DNA of 64,000 nucleotides. Source: Evernia prunastri. Lineage: Eukaryota; Ascomycota; Lecanoromycetes; Lecanorales; Parmeliaceae. Below the pieces are notes generated by a model that saw only the letters and a list, made by a program, of their open reading frames with translations, was not told the DNA's origin and did not search any database. The stretch is from positions 126,285-190,284 of the forward strand of contig NKYR01000078.1 in the NCBI GenBank assembly GCA_003184365.1, given 5' to 3'. Below are positions 42,018 through 54,728 of this stretch, piece after piece. Both the position numbers and the translations under genes were made by a program. Each line of letters starts with the position of its first letter. Position 1 is the stretch's first letter.

Positions 42018-43716
42018 ATGGACTCAATCAAGCGCTCTCTCACTTGCTTCTTCCACCCATCTGCTACAGATGAGAACTTGGAAAATCTCCTCAAGACCGA
42101 AGACGGGGAAGCTTCATTCTCGAGCAAGTATGCTCTCCCGACCACAGCAAGCAGATCCGCCAAGAAATTCATACTAGCGCTTCTTCCAAACCCAATACAG
42201 CGTCGCCTCGCACCTCTCGTATATAAACCGCCACGCATCCATCCGACCTCATATCTCGATGGGCTCCGTGGTACGCACTTTTCGTAATGAATACCTCCTT
42301 TCAGCAGCACACCCTGAGAGGCAAGACACGCGTTTGTGATCAAATGCTGGGGTGGCGTGTCCTCAAAGGAACCCCTGGCTCCCAACTGACCGCGAGGTGT
42401 CCACAGGTATCGCATCATTCATCGTCTTCGCTCACCACTTTACCAACTGGGTCAGTCCGTACCTAGCCTACTATGGCGTGGACACGGAGAATAGGCCTTC
42501 ATCCCTGGTGCAATTACCCTTCATTCGAGTCACCTATTCCGGCCGACCCATGGTCCACGTCTTCTTCGTCATCTCCGGCTTCGTTCTGTCCCGGAAACCT
42601 CTCCACCTGGCCCGCGCCCACAAGTTCGACGATCTGCACAAGACTCTCTCGTCCTCGGTCTTCCGACGCGCTCTACGTCTGTACTTGCCAGCGGCTTTCT
42701 CGACGTTCTTCGTGCTCTTGCTCATTCGCGCCGGCTGGGCTCGACAACCGGTTGACGGCGGGTTTCTGGCCCAGGTGGGAGATTGGGCCAGCGCAGTGTT
42801 TGACATGACGAAACCGTGGCAGTGGGACGTGGTCCAAAACTTGCGCTACGACATGCATACATGGACGCTTCCGGTCGAAATGGTAATGTCGATGTTGTTA
42901 TTCACCACAATAACTGGTCTCTCGAGATGCAAAGTGCCTATCAGACTTGCTTTGATGACCATGATTATGCTCTACTGTTTCAAAAACGCACGCTGGGCGG
43001 CCGTCGAGTTTCTCGGCGGTGCCTTCATCGCAGAAGTCGATTTGATTCAAGATGAACGTGCATCCAAAACAGGGATCCCTCACCCGGCTACCCTTGAAGA
43101 CCACAACTGCAACGACGACCAGCTCCAATCCGCCGGTTTAATCCACAACTCTGTGGCCGAACCGTCAAAGTCTCCTGCAATCAGAAGTGTAGCCTGGAGC
43201 ATCTTCTGGTGGCTCCAACTAACAATCGCACTCTGGATCTGCGGATGGCCCAACCACGACGTGGAGAAAGCGCCCGGACTCGCCTGGCTCGCCGCGCACG
43301 CCCCGGAGCCCTACCACTCCCTCGGCGAAGAGCACTACGTCGACTGGCGCGCCGCACCCTGGTACATACTCGCCTCGCTCCAAATCGTCCTCGCCTGCCA
43401 ACAGCTGCCTTCCCTCCAGCGCTTCCTCACCACCGCGCCGATCCAGTACCTGGCGTCGATCTCCTTCGCGCTCTACCTCGTGCACGGCCCGCTGTTCGAC
43501 AGCGCCGGCGGCCGGATCATGGCGCCGATACTGCGCTCCGTGGGCGGCGTGGACGGGGCCGGGGCGTGGGAGCTGTTCTTCGTGTGGGTGGCGGGGCTGG
43601 TCGCGGTGGGCGTGCCGTGCGTGTGGGCGGCGGATCTGTTCTGGCGGTTTGTGGATCGGCCCTGCGTTGACTTTGCGAGGTGGGCGGAGAGGAAATGTAT
43701 AGATGCGGGACGTTGA
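42018..43716 (+). CDS. Acyltransferase 3 family membrane protein
   Basis: Exons 42018-42270 and 42407-43716 give 520 aa. The junction restores YLDGLRGIASFIVFAHHF, the start of the acyltransferase-3 domain, with the usual His pair in its first helix. HVFFVISGFVLSRKPL follows, and R.LRLYLPAAFSTFFVLLL continues the pattern. Several more hydrophobic helices follow, among them IFWWLQLTIALWICGW and APIQYLASISFALYLVHGPLF. A conserved-looking end, ADLFWRFVDRPCV, closes the domain. Members move acyl groups onto carbohydrates or small molecules across membranes. The substrate cannot be told from sequence. It has no biosynthetic neighbours, so I do not assign it to a metabolite cluster. Confidence 0.9.
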
Positions 43717-44209
43717 GGAGGTCCCACCGGCACGGAGCGCAGGCACGGCTCAGGCCTGCTGCCTAAAAATAGAAATTGAAAATAATTGCAAAGGCAGCCC
43801 GTACGAGTCCCCAAAGATGAAGACCCGCCGACTACGAGAGGCGAGATCTTGACGTGGTGAAAAACAGAAACATCGAGCCTGACGAAACCCTCACGAGTAT
43901 ACCAGATCCAAGTCCCCAGCCGCTCAAAAGGCCCACTCCCTCTGGCACCCCCACCCAATCGAAAGCCAGTGGTGTCAAACATTCCCTCCCGTTACGGCCG
44001 TCACAGCCCACGGAGACGAACGACCTTCTGAGAGGGATGAGATGCAAACGCGAACGTCCGGACACCAAACCACGAACAGAAAAATCGGTCATCACGTACG
44101 TTATCGCGGATCTCACCAAAACAAAAGCGGAAGAATGATAGGTATATAGGTCCATTGTTGTGGAATATCTGTTAAATACTCACGCTAGCGACGATGTACA
44201 GATGGCTTA
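43717..44209. other. Intergenic, no gene seen
   Basis: An open frame at 43854-44138 lacks an ATG and has no recognisable content. Confidence 0.4.
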
Positions 44210-45792
44210 CTCTTATTGCGACTATTAGGACCAATTTATGCAGACGACACCAAACCTGATCGCTTGCCTGGCTCGACAACTTGTGGGCTGGCCCAAGAAA
44301 TTACCACTTCAGCTAGAGACGTTGCACAAAGAGCTCGAGCCACAAAAGGAGAAGGCCAAGCTTGGAGGAGCTCCAAAATCTGCTAATTACCTTGTGCAAT
44401 GAGCGTCGGCGGATTTTTGTAGTCATCGACGCTGTTGATGGATGTGAAGCTAGGGATAAAAGGAAGCATTTTCTCCCCTTGCTCAAATCTCTCCCGCACG
44501 GGTCCACTAGGCTCTTTGTGACGAGCCGCCCCAATAATAAAGACATCTGCTACGTCTTTGCTAAGGTACCACAGATACAGATTGCGGCTCCTATGTCCGA
44601 GATGCAACGTTTTGTTACGGAAAGACTGAGAGCGAGAGACAAATTTATAGACCGGGTGACGCCAGTGCTGAGGAATGAAATCGTTTTCCCTATTTCTCCC
44701 CGAGCATCTGGCATGTAAGTTTCTCTTCACGAGCATCCTTTGGTCGTACTAATACGGGTCATCTTTCTAAGGTTCCTCCTCGCTGCACTCCAGATCGACT
44801 GAATCTGTGTTGCAAGGACAATCAAGAAGATCAAATTAACTCTCGCCTCCATGCCGAGAGAGCTCAGTGATGTCTGCGGCGTAAAAACTTCTGCCATTCT
44901 GGTATCAAGGCAATGATTCACCACGGCGATTTCGATCATCTTGGAACACGAATTTTGGAAGATAAAAAAAATCACTCGAAACTATCTTCCGAGGCCAGCC
45001 CCATGAGCAGATAAAAATGCCGAGCCTCATCAAGATTGTGGAGAGGGAGTGAAGAAGGAGGAAACGACACTGGCGAAGGAAAAATCTCGCCGACTCGCCG
45101 CTTCCCCAACACCATACTTGGACGACATGCAAAAGGCTGCGGAAAGGCTCGGACGCGAACACTCAATGGTACGATACCAAATTCTGACCTAGGAGTCAGC
45201 TAATTCGTCTCGTGCATTATACGACCCAAGAGTACTTTGACAAGGAACGTCTGCAGCTCTTCCAAAACATATATACCAGATCGATGGATGTGGACTCCAC
45301 TTCACCACGGCGCACATGGTAGCTACTCCAGCCTGGTGGCCCTGCTGCTTGGAAACGAAGCTGACCCGGATTTTTGAACTTCCCTCGGGCTGACGGCGTG
45401 TTTTCTTGCGGGCCTCACAGGGTGATTATGAAACGATCAGACACTTGCTCGATGCCAAGTACGACTTGGAAATTACCACGCGAGGTAAATACACACCACT
45501 GCTCAAGGCCGCCGAAGAAAGACGTCTAGATGTCTGTAGACTGTTACCGCAGAGAGGATCGGATGTACAGGCTAGAAACCAATACACTCAAGCAGCTCTC
45601 GACTTGGTACGGAACAGCGCTTCCTCGGAATGTTATGAGCATATTTGCGCCGTACATATACGCTGCTTGAGGACCCGAAAGCCTGCCATGATGACCAGAG
45701 ATGCCCTTTGCGCCGGATCAGGCCGAAGGCTAGAGACCACGGTTTATGGCCCTAGAGGTGAGCAAAAAGATGGAAGGAAATCGAGTGACTAG
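44210..45792 (+). pseudogene. Decayed NACHT/ankyrin (NLR-like) gene
   Basis: Pieces of a typical fungal NLR-like protein are readable but broken. PNLIACLARQLVGWP...PQKEKAK is followed near 44355-44365 by a frame jump into LEELQNLL. Next come RRIFVVIDAVDGCE (Walker B-type) and STRLFVTSRPN (sensor). A spliceable intron at 44715-44771 joins GM to FLLAALQID, then an in-frame TGA at 44800-44802 interrupts ICVARTIKKIKLTLASMPREL. Further on, VHYTTQEYFDKERLQLF marks the helical region. It is followed by one or two ankyrin repeats (GDYETIRHLLDAKYDLEITTRGKYTPL and following) that end early. NLR-like proteins act in non-self recognition in fungi. Several breaks make this a pseudogene. Confidence 0.75.
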
Positions 45793-46415
45793 CTTAAGAT
45801 GACGAGTACTGGTGCTGAAATCGACATCAATTTTGACCGAGTTTCATAAATCGTCGGGGTAGAGCCAAACCGAAACGACAATGTCGCTGACTGGTCGGCG
45901 TTTACGCTCGCGGATACGGGGGAGAAGATTGATCTTTCACGGCCTGTATCCTTGAGATGGAGCTACTTTTTGTTTCTTCCCGAGCACTCCAATTGTGAGG
46001 GCAATTCAAATAGCTATGTAAGCGGCTTCCGTAGACGTCAATATGAATCGATATTCTTGCGTCCCTTGCGCACAGCAAGCAACTTTTTCATACACATAAA
46101 TCCTACAATCCAATCTTCCGGGCATTAGTGCTAGAACTTGATGAAAAGCTCGAAGATTCTTGGTTTTCTGGATGAAACTTCCACCCCTTCTCGTTCATTC
46201 ATCCATCCATGCGCTGACCCGCTCCGAGCCCATGGAGACTTGGAATGCTAGTTGTCACCGGATATATTGAATAGAGAAGGGTCAGCGACAGTGAAAAGCT
46301 TTCGTCAGTTCTCGAGAATGACAAAGCCCTAAAAAAATATTTCTTTAACCGAACCTTCGATATATAGATGCGGAAAGATCTGCGAAGCCTCTTCAGCCCG
46401 ATCTATGATCCCGGC
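45793..46415. other. Intergenic, no gene seen
   Basis: No coding or repeat structure was recognised between the NLR remnant and the next minus-strand gene. Confidence 0.4.
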
Positions 46416-48599
46416 TCATTCATCGCTACCCCGAAGAGATTGAAACGCGGCCACCGTCTGCGCGCTACTCACGGCGATACTGACCAGTGCCAATGTAACA
46501 CTGATCGTGCCGAACACCAGCACGGCCCAGAAAGTCACGTGCTGCACTCGATCGCGCCTGTCCTTCCACATCTGGTACCAACCGCTCGGTTTCTGGTTGT
46601 CCATGTAGAACTTGATTTCGCGGAGTCGGGGGCCGAAGCGCGGGAAGTGACTGAAGGAACGCACGGATTCGCTTTCGCCCACCAGCGCCGGGAACGGGGT
46701 GAGGATGTTCTCGAGGTGCCAGCAGAGGTCCAAAGAGTAGGGTGGGCCTGAGGCGAGGTGGGTGGATATGGTGCTGGGCGGAGGATTTCTGTGGGTGAGG
46801 CTTCGGAGTATACTGAGCGCGCGATCGACGGACCACCAGGGGTGTCGGAGCTGGCGTCGCTCGGTATGGTCGCTCCTCCCATGAGAAAGTTTGCCCGGTA
46901 GTGGAGCATTCAGTAGATGCTTGAGCACGTTGCGCGCACGCGAACTGTTGATGTCCACTCGAAGATCATGGACCAGTATGCCTGGTCTTCTGTTGGCATC
47001 CTTGATAGCACAGGTCTCGGTCGTAGTATACTGCTTGGCGGCCATGTTATGGAAGAGGAGCCGGTAAGTGTTCTTGAGCTCGTACAGGACGTGAAGCTTG
47101 GGATTCCGTGTGGCGTTTGGATGATGTGGCTCCATACTGCTCTGGAAACTCTCCAAAGAATGAGCGTTGTACCAGAAAAGTAGTGACTGATCAAGCAGAC
47201 TGACACCCCAGAACAACGTTAAGGTCCTCGAAGAAGTCGAAAGTCGCAGGTGATCTTCGACACAGTCGCTCCAAATAATGCGAAGACCGCCAAGGCTTGT
47301 AAGTACCGAGAGATTGAGATCCTGGGCTGCAAATACCTGGTCGTTCGACCGTTCCACATCACCTTGTGGATCCGGAACTGCAAAGAGCTCAAGAAAGTCG
47401 AGTATGAACATCTGGCTCTCTTCTTCGGATATGATTCTTCGCAAAGGCCAACTTTTACGTCTGGCCCTATTGATGGCGAATATGGCCTCTAGTATGCATA
47501 AGAATTCCGCTTGACGCTCTGTTGTACCGGTGCTAGAGACTGAGTCAAAGACTATTCGAATGATATTATTGCCTTCCCAGTCCTTCGTCAGTCCTTTTTC
47601 GTGACATCGCCGGCGTAGCTCATTGAGGCTGAATCTTTTGCGTACGTGTTCAGACCACGGCCCATTCACAAATGGTCCAACAGCGTCGGGTAGGTGCCCG
47701 TTATGGAAATCCCTAGGCCGGTTCGAATAGTCAAGCTCTGTGAAGAACCTTCCTATCTCGATGATCACAGACGTAACATCATTATCCATGTAACCTATGG
47801 CATTATCACACTTGCTAAATGCCAAGCGATTGATTATGTCGCTCAGATGGCGTCCGTAGGAGTACTCGAGTTCCGGCCACGACATGGATTGGAACATATT
47901 GCTGGTTCTCAACGGGAACAGCGCTTCCATGAGCTCCGACCTCCGAAGTAGTACCATGTCATGAAGGCGCTGCCCGTGGTTCAATGGATGATAGGCATTA
48001 TATGCATCAAGGTCCGAGTAGTCCGGGGGTCTGCGAGCCCACTCCCAAGGATCAAAACCAAGAGCGTCCGGTTCACGCCCGAGCTTTCGGTATGCATCGT
48101 CGGAAAAGAATTTATCTTTATTTGCAAGTTAACACGCATGTGTAGAGAGAAATCGTAATGGTGCGGGCATACATTGGAAGTCATACTCAGCGTCAAGGTA
48201 CGATACTGAGGCACGGGCGTACAACTCCATACTTCGTTGTCGCTTTTGTTTGTAGGCTTTCCTTGCTCGCATGTTCTCTATCACAAAAATGGACTCTTCT
48301 TGCTGAGCAGACTTGCGCTCCCGTTGATCTGCAACATGTCGCTTACTATGACTCCTAACACCGTCACTTTCTCCTCTGTGAGCCGAGTCATCACCGTTTG
48401 AGGCGTTCTGCCCATATTCTGTAAATTCCACGCCAATACCGTCCTCAGCGTAATTAGGTAGTGACTGGTAGCATGCCGAACGAGACGGGTCTTGGAGGAT
48501 ATCAGTGACCTTGATGGCCACTTCGTGAAACGCTTTGTGAGATGCTACAAGAGCGTCGAATTGGTCGCGAAATATATGGAGTTGAGAATTCGTGGACAT
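46416..48599 (-). CDS. Fungal protein of unknown function with one C-terminal membrane segment
   Basis: Exons 48173-48599 and 46416-48115 give 708 aa. The 57-nt intron has a GTTAAC branch site, and splicing joins EYDFQ to YKFFSDDAYRKLG. An ATG at 48632 would add 11 residues. The N-terminal region looks helical (LHIFRDQFDALVASHKAFHEVAIKVTDIL). The middle is a long globular region (RRRCHEKGLTKDWEGNNIIRIVFDSVSSTGTT). The C-terminus has the pattern REIKFYMDNQKPSGWYQMWKDRRDR, then a single hydrophobic helix (FWAVLVFGTISVTLALVSIAVS) and SAQTVAAFQSL. This C-terminal layout recurs in a large, uncharacterised family of filamentous fungi. No catalytic motif is seen. Confidence 0.8.
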
Positions 48600-50032
48600 G
48601 ATTGCATTCTTCTCAAAAGATCGACAGCTCATGGAGAGAAGGCAGCAACAAGGAGACTTTAAAAAGTCGAACAGCGAGGCTGAAAATCGTTAGGCAACCG
48701 CGCGGCGAAGTTCATCCAAGGCTGGCGGATGCCGCCGCTAAGAATCCTACAAAGTATGACAGAGTAATCTCCACAGGCACCGTCAGCTATCTGCACAAGT
48801 ATCATCCTTCCTTGTAATCTTGTGTCCACCAGTACTTAGGTAGCAGAGTCGAGGCGACACAGGCCATTAAGGAGGCTGCGCTGCGATCATCAGGATACTA
48901 AAGCGCCTTCTTTCAATACAATGTCTGGGGCTTTTTGTCTTGAGAAATAATGCTGAGGAGTGGGGGCAGTGCACCGCCCCCTGCACTGTGGCTCCCACCC
49001 ACCTACCACCTACTGCTATGTGCGCCTCGTGCGCGCTCCATGGCTTGTTCTTGTTCTTGATTGCCGACATTACAAGGCCGTCAGTATTGAAGTGCCAACA
49101 AGAGACAAGTAGGGACACTTGGGAACTCCCTTGATTGGTATGTGGTATGGATACGTAGCTATCTAAGTGCGTAGGTAGAACTCTTATATATGAGGATACC
49201 CGTACTAAGCTGCAATGGTGCTAGTGCAATTTAGACAGCGGTGATACCCCTATACATATTCTTAAACCTTGAGAATCTAAGAAAAGACAACGCGATTCTA
49301 GTACCCCCCCCCCAAAAAACCAAAAACCAAAAATTCAATTTTCGAATATAACTTCACGAAAGCCAGCAGAAGCGCTATCGTCTGATTAGGTGACCGGACT
49401 GGGTCGATTCAGGGAAGATGGCTGAGAGTCATTCTTTATCCAAGGGAGGACGATGGAGTGGATTGGTACCGGTGCAGCTTTGTGCCAGTTGGCCTTGATC
49501 GGAGGCAGTTACGGTCGATGATCACTTCTAGTCCTGCGATGGACGACGAGTTCCGGGATGGCATATTTGTACTCACGGGTCGGGTGATGAGGCGCGACAC
49601 TGGACGGCTTGGGTGAGGATGATCTCATTTGATCATTGCGCGTCCCGACAACTAATTCTTTTCAAATGTGGTCGTGCTGATATCTATTTACAAAAAAAGA
49701 CCAAATTTCTATGATCGCACGATGCTGCAATTCGTCTAACTACAGGACATGTATCTAGAGATGAAACGTCCCTGTTCCTTTCAATGACCAGCCATAAAAT
49801 CCCAGCTTCATTCGCCCTCCAGCTCTGCTGATGTGATGGGGTGCCTTCCTCCAATCTTCGTCGACCTCAAAAGTTGATTCCCAAGTCTGCACGATCGAAA
49901 ACACCGGTCGGCGTCTGTAGGATGCCACCAATCCATCGGGGAACTGCCAGCGTCCGCCAATCCCTCAAGAAGGCGGGGGGTATTTGTGGGTTCAAATAGT
50001 CGTAGTACAATCGAGCTCCTACCATCCGCACG
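48600..50032. other. 1.4 kb without a supported gene
   Basis: The stretch includes a C9A6 tract at about 49305-49320. No gene or inverted repeat was noticed. Confidence 0.4.
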
Positions 50033-51175
50033 TTAGCTCTTCACCGCCTTAGCACTCGCCAGAAAGCGACCACCGGGGTTCCTCTGACCTGTGATGAAGA
50101 GAGAGAGCGAATCCATATTGCCCTGAGCTTGCCCCAGGTTCATAGTGGCGCACCTTGCGTAGGTGTCACAGCCGCTAGGTAGTATATCTAAATTCCATTT
50201 CTGAGCCATGATGATGAGAAGATTGCGCGCCAGGTGCACACTAAAAACCCTACTCCGAAGGTCGTCGATCGACATGCCGACATAAGCGAGCTCGTTAAGG
50301 GGATCTCCATCACTCGGCCTTGTATTGCTTAGTTCCTGACCGTCGAGAGTCGCCTAGATTTTGGGTCTCCCTGGCGTCTGTGTCAGAATCACAGGACACA
50401 AGAAAACAACGTAGTAGTCTGGATGATCCTCCTCGTCATCCGCTTGGTGAAAGCCTCGCCCCTTGTGATACGCTAGTCTGGTAGGCACTCCTGGAGGGCA
50501 TAGCTCTTCATCGAACGTCAGGTCCTGATAGACTTCATCAGTCGCTGAGTCGTACCAAATGTGGATAACATCGCCAACTCCGTCATGCCCAGCTTCGCCA
50601 CCGTTATCCATGACCGCCATCACATCTCTATCAAAGGTAGTAGGATCGCAGACGAAGAGGGTAGTTGAGTCTAGATACCTCCGTTCCGGTAGAAGAGATG
50701 TTGGCGCATTTCCTAAAAGAGAGTTTGATGCTGTTTCTACGGCGTTGTCTATGTTGGAATATGCGGTTTGATCGAAAGATGACAGAGTGACTAAGTTGTC
50801 TGGAAAGACGAGCAAGTGGTCAGGTGTGGCTTTTGATCAAGCAAATATCATAGATAGCAATAGGGGTAGAACAAATGGGGGACATATAGATCTACACGTA
50901 CCATGTAGCGTGATGTCACGCATACCTGTCAATCCCGGAAACAGCGGTGTGAGAAGGCCAGTCCAGTCCATTATCACATTTTGAGAGTTCGTGGCTTCTT
51001 GGGGTGCCAGGGCGGCCTGGGCAGCTTGCGTGGAGTATTGGTAGTCTTGTACGCCCCTGCGTATATCATCTCTGTATGGTTCGCATCCAGGCTGGAGAAT
51101 ATAGCAGTGGGCGATGCTGGGCAAGTTGCTTGTGAGAATGAGATGTAGAGCGGAGGAAAGACATCTGTACTTCAT
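50033..51175 (-). CDS. Secreted protein of unknown function
   Basis: Exons 50926-51175, about 50411-50799 and 50033-50353 give about 319 aa. It begins MKYRCLSSALHLILTSNLPSIAHC, a signal peptide. The next part is YRDDIRRGVQDYQYSTQAAQAAL. The middle has DSTTLFVCDPTTFDRDVMAVMDNGG and an acidic loop (HQADDEEDHPDYY). The last part has LRSRVFSVHLARNLLIIMAQKW and two Cys (GCDTYARC). The layout loosely recalls secreted fungal metallopeptidase-like proteins, but no HEXXH motif is present, so no enzyme call is made. The donor of the second intron is ambiguous: three in-frame GT sites lie within 20 nt. Confidence 0.6.
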
Positions 51176-51796
51176 GATTGCAGGCGTCCAGTGCGGCTTC
51201 AATGTGCTCCTGGAAAGTGGTTGAAAAGAAAGCAGAGAGGTAGACGCGCGATCCAGGCCGCACTGCTTCATCCATCGGCATCATGGTACCTAGAAGATTT
51301 AAGAAATTACAAGCTGTAGGCCTTAATTAGGAGAATTTGATAAGAGTGTCAAATAGATTGCTCATGTCAGTCGAGGTTGAATTGGCTAGTGGCTCGGTCC
51401 GTTGAAATTTACGCTTATCGCTGTCATATAGATTGTTGTTGGACCGACAAATTTACATTTGAGTGATACTTATAGATGTATACTACGCTAAGATTCTCAT
51501 GACAGCTCTTTGACCGGTAATAGCAGGATAATTACATGGTATTCGCCGCTAGTCGTGATTGACGGTCATACGAACCTACATCCCTAAATGTGTCGGACTC
51601 TCGGCCCATCATCATTCTGTTGCAGTGACACTGAATTGCGGCAACATGAGAGTCATGACAGTATCATTTATCTTACTTTATTAGTACAATGATTGCAGGG
51701 ATAGGACAAACCTTGTATTCAGCGAAACAGATATCTGCTAAGGAGGTTCTATCCTGGGGAGTAGAGTAAGTAAATCATGCATTGGTATATCCTTAT
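51176..51796. other. Intergenic, no gene seen
   Basis: This is the upstream region of the secreted protein and the 3' region of the kinase gene. No structure was recognised. Confidence 0.4.
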
Positions 51797-53119
51797 CTAA
51801 ACATCACTTGGAACGCCCTCAAACCATTTATGCGCCAATGCCTCCTGCGCCGTGAGTCTCTTTGCTAGATCACAATTCGTTAAACCACAGATGAGATCTT
51901 TGAAGTCCGCGTCAAGATCCTTCCATAGCGCGAATGGTTTACGTGGATTGGTCTCGTTGAAGCCGTCCCGGAGAACCTTAAGGACTTCGCACCAAGGACT
52001 ATCACCAAGATGTTTCAAAAGTGCACTCAGTCCGTCCTCGTCCGCGAAGTATGAAATCTGTCGCTCTAGGACGAGAGATAATGGCTCCTCACCTTCCGCA
52101 AGCTCGTCCCGATGGACCGCAAAGATGACTTTTTTGAGGACCGCGTAAATGCACTGCAAGAGAAGCTAAGTAAGCAGCCACTACAAAGTTCAATCAAATT
52201 TGACAACCTAAAACGAGAGCGAAAGAGAACATATCAGAGGGTTTGTTCACTCGACCCTGCGTATGTGCTTCCGGACTTCGCCACATCATACTGCCCACTT
52301 GAATACCTAGGATATTACACCCAGGCGACACAAGTACAGCATCTTCGAGATCGGCAAGTTGAACCTGCGTAACGTTGATTCCATTACTGTCCTCTTCCCA
52401 GTCAATCATGATGTTGTTCGCTTTTATATCTACGTTGTGTCAGTCATCGCTTGGCAATCCTCTGCGCAAGAAAGACCTTGTTTACCGGTGTGGACGACAT
52501 TCTTCTCGTGCAACGCCGCGAGACCGAGCAGTGTGTGTTTGAGAATTTGCTTCGTAGACGCAATTGGTAGGTCTTTTTGGACTAGTTTCAGGAGATGCCC
52601 GGTAAAGTACTTATAGACAAGCATCGGCTGCTCCGGGACCGTGTCACGTAATACACGGAGATAAGTATTGTTGTCGCGCAAAACATGGTACATGTTCAGC
52701 AAGTACTTGAGTTCCGATTGGGGCACATCCTTTAATATGAAAGCTTCGTCCCCGGCGCTGGGTTCTTGTCTTAGAAAAATTTGAACATGCAAATTTATGG
52801 ACGAGTACCTGGCAAGATAGACTCTCTGAGTTGGAGACGTTTTTTCCTGCAGGATCTTCTGGATCAGATAACGACAGCCGGAGTGTCCGACAACCTCTTT
52901 GATCGTGGCTATGTTCTTCCCTACTTCATTCGGGGTATGATTGACTGGGTGTGATGGCGATGGTGGTAGCACTGTACTACTATGGCGAGTAGATTGGACC
53001 GTGACATGCAAGGATATCGAATGTCGAGGACCACAATATAGAAATGGCGACACGCCTAGGTCCAAGGATTTTGTCGAAGAGCGAGAGGTCTTGTAGAAAA
53101 AGGCGCGATATGTGGACAT
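51797..53119 (-). CDS. Atypical fungal protein kinase-like protein
   Basis: Exons 52486-53119, 52215-52429 and 51797-52153 give 401 aa. The first ~100 residues are Ser/Arg-rich without acidic residues and could be a mitochondrial presequence. The kinase fold shows VYLARYSS and FILKDV in the N-lobe. LLGLAALHEKNVVHTDIKANNIMIDW is the catalytic loop (HTD-IK-N instead of HRD-LK-N). QLADLEDAVLV replaces DFG with DLE, and MMWRSPEAHTQGRVNKPSDMFSFAL is an APE-like block. The C-lobe ends in ALAHKWFEGV. The loop Asp, Lys and Asn are kept, so catalysis is possible despite the DLE change. It resembles a fungal-specific group of kinase-like proteins of unknown target. Confidence 0.85.
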
Positions 53120-54008
53120 GAAGCCGACAAACGGCTATCAGTGCCTTTCAAGTACTCCATGCCTATGGGCAGTGGGAAAAGGTACTTTACAGGGATAGCT
53201 AGCGCGGGCTCACCAGGCGCTAATTCGTCCAATCGCATACGAGTAAAGACCGGTCTCGGCTAAGTAGTCTGAGCTAGTACAGACTAGGGACTGTGGGGGC
53301 TGCACTTTGGTGCTAGAACAAGCATGGATGAGCTTAGCGAATGTTTTGGAGGCAGCGACGTGCTTACCCCTCATATCGTAGCAAATCATAAACAATCGAC
53401 TGCAAGCGACCTTCGAAAACTCTGACTGTCGCTCAGCCATTGAATTGACGGCAAACGGCGGTAGGCGCTGTCAAAATCAAAGTAAGGGGTCTCGCAACAG
53501 CCCCCGCTCATTTACTTGTTGATTGTAAAGCTTTCTTCGCCTCAAAGTTCGATTCGCCTCTAGTGCCTTTCTACGATGGATATCTACCTATATACATACG
53601 TCTTGTTCATCTGGTTGTCTGTTCATTGTTGAAATTTCTCTTTATAGATAAATTATTCCGCCTGTCCACTGCTCAGATAGAGAGCTGACTACTACACCCA
53701 GTCTATGACGCATGGGCATGAGAGTTTCTTGACACTGGTATATGCATGGGGTTCTATTCAGGCCTTGTTTGCGCAGTCCATTCGAACGAGACAGTTTATA
53801 CTAAATGAGTAGGGCGGATGCGTGCTATCACGACAACAAATTCTACTCCTTTTCTATAAGCTTAAACTGAAGCGCGGTAAACATATCGCTGTTGTCGGCA
53901 TACTTGAACGTCATCCCGAGCGTCTTTTGCACCAGGTCCTCCCTGCGAACGCTAGGCTGCCTGAAAGGGCGGAAAAGTAATATCTTACCATGTTGCGGCT
54001 GGTATGAC
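53120..54008. other. Intergenic, no gene seen
   Basis: A 76-aa minus-strand frame (53210-53440) begins with ATG but shows no domain or splice partner, so it is not called. Confidence 0.4.
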
Positions 54009-54728
54009 TCATTCCATCGAGCGCAGCCAAACCTTCCCCTTCGCCTCGTCAGCCAACTCATCCTCCCCCGCAATCTCGTCACGCTTCCTCTTAATCTTTG
54101 CATCCTCTTCCTTTCCCTCGTCCATATACCCCGCCTCATCCCCCTGAATCTCCTCATCTTCTGGCATCGGCGTCGGCATCTTATCCGGATCCTCTGGAAG
54201 GACCCTCCCCATCCTCCTGAAGCGAAGCGAATTCTCCAAGTCCATGCTTCCGAAGTTCCAAGGCTCTCCGCCACTGATCTTATAGCCGGCTAGGCCCATC
54301 TGAATCTGCTCTGTCGTCAAAGGGTACATGTTGGTTTGAGCCAGCGTCTCACGGAGAAGCTGTATGTCTTCATTGTCGAATTTGACACCGAGCTGCATGG
54401 ACAGGGCACCGAGGTAGAGAATGCCGTGGTTCCAGCTGAAGCCAAGAGAGACGGTCAGCAAGAATCCTTGCCGAGCGAAGATCTCGACCCCCGATTTGGG
54501 CCAAAAGCAGGAGAAGCAAACTCACTTTTTAGCTTTGAATTTCTCGAGTAGTTGGTGGAAGAGGCCGACGTCGAGCTTGGCGACAGTTAATTCCCAGTCC
54601 GTAGATTCCGTAGACGGAGTGAAGGTGAAGTTGGGATCTTTGGCCAGCTTTCCGGCTTCGTAGTCCAATTGTTTGATCAGGTCGGTCTCAGCGTCGGACT
54701 CGAAGATTCCGTAGCCCCAGGCACCCAT
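54009..54728 (-). CDS. DUF4259-like conserved protein
   Basis: Exons 54526-54728 and 54009-54435 give 209 aa. The start MGAWGYGIFESDAETDLI is the DUF4259-type opening (MGAWG.G.F..D...D). The intron joins KFKAK to NWNHGILYLGALSMQLG. The tail is acidic, then Lys/Arg-rich (KIKRKRDEI), a possible nuclear signal. Function is unknown. No link to neighbours is apparent. Confidence 0.75.

Noticed and set aside
42018..43716. Acyltransferase as part of a secondary-metabolite cluster
   Set aside because: No polyketide, peptide or terpene synthase, P450 or transporter is near it.
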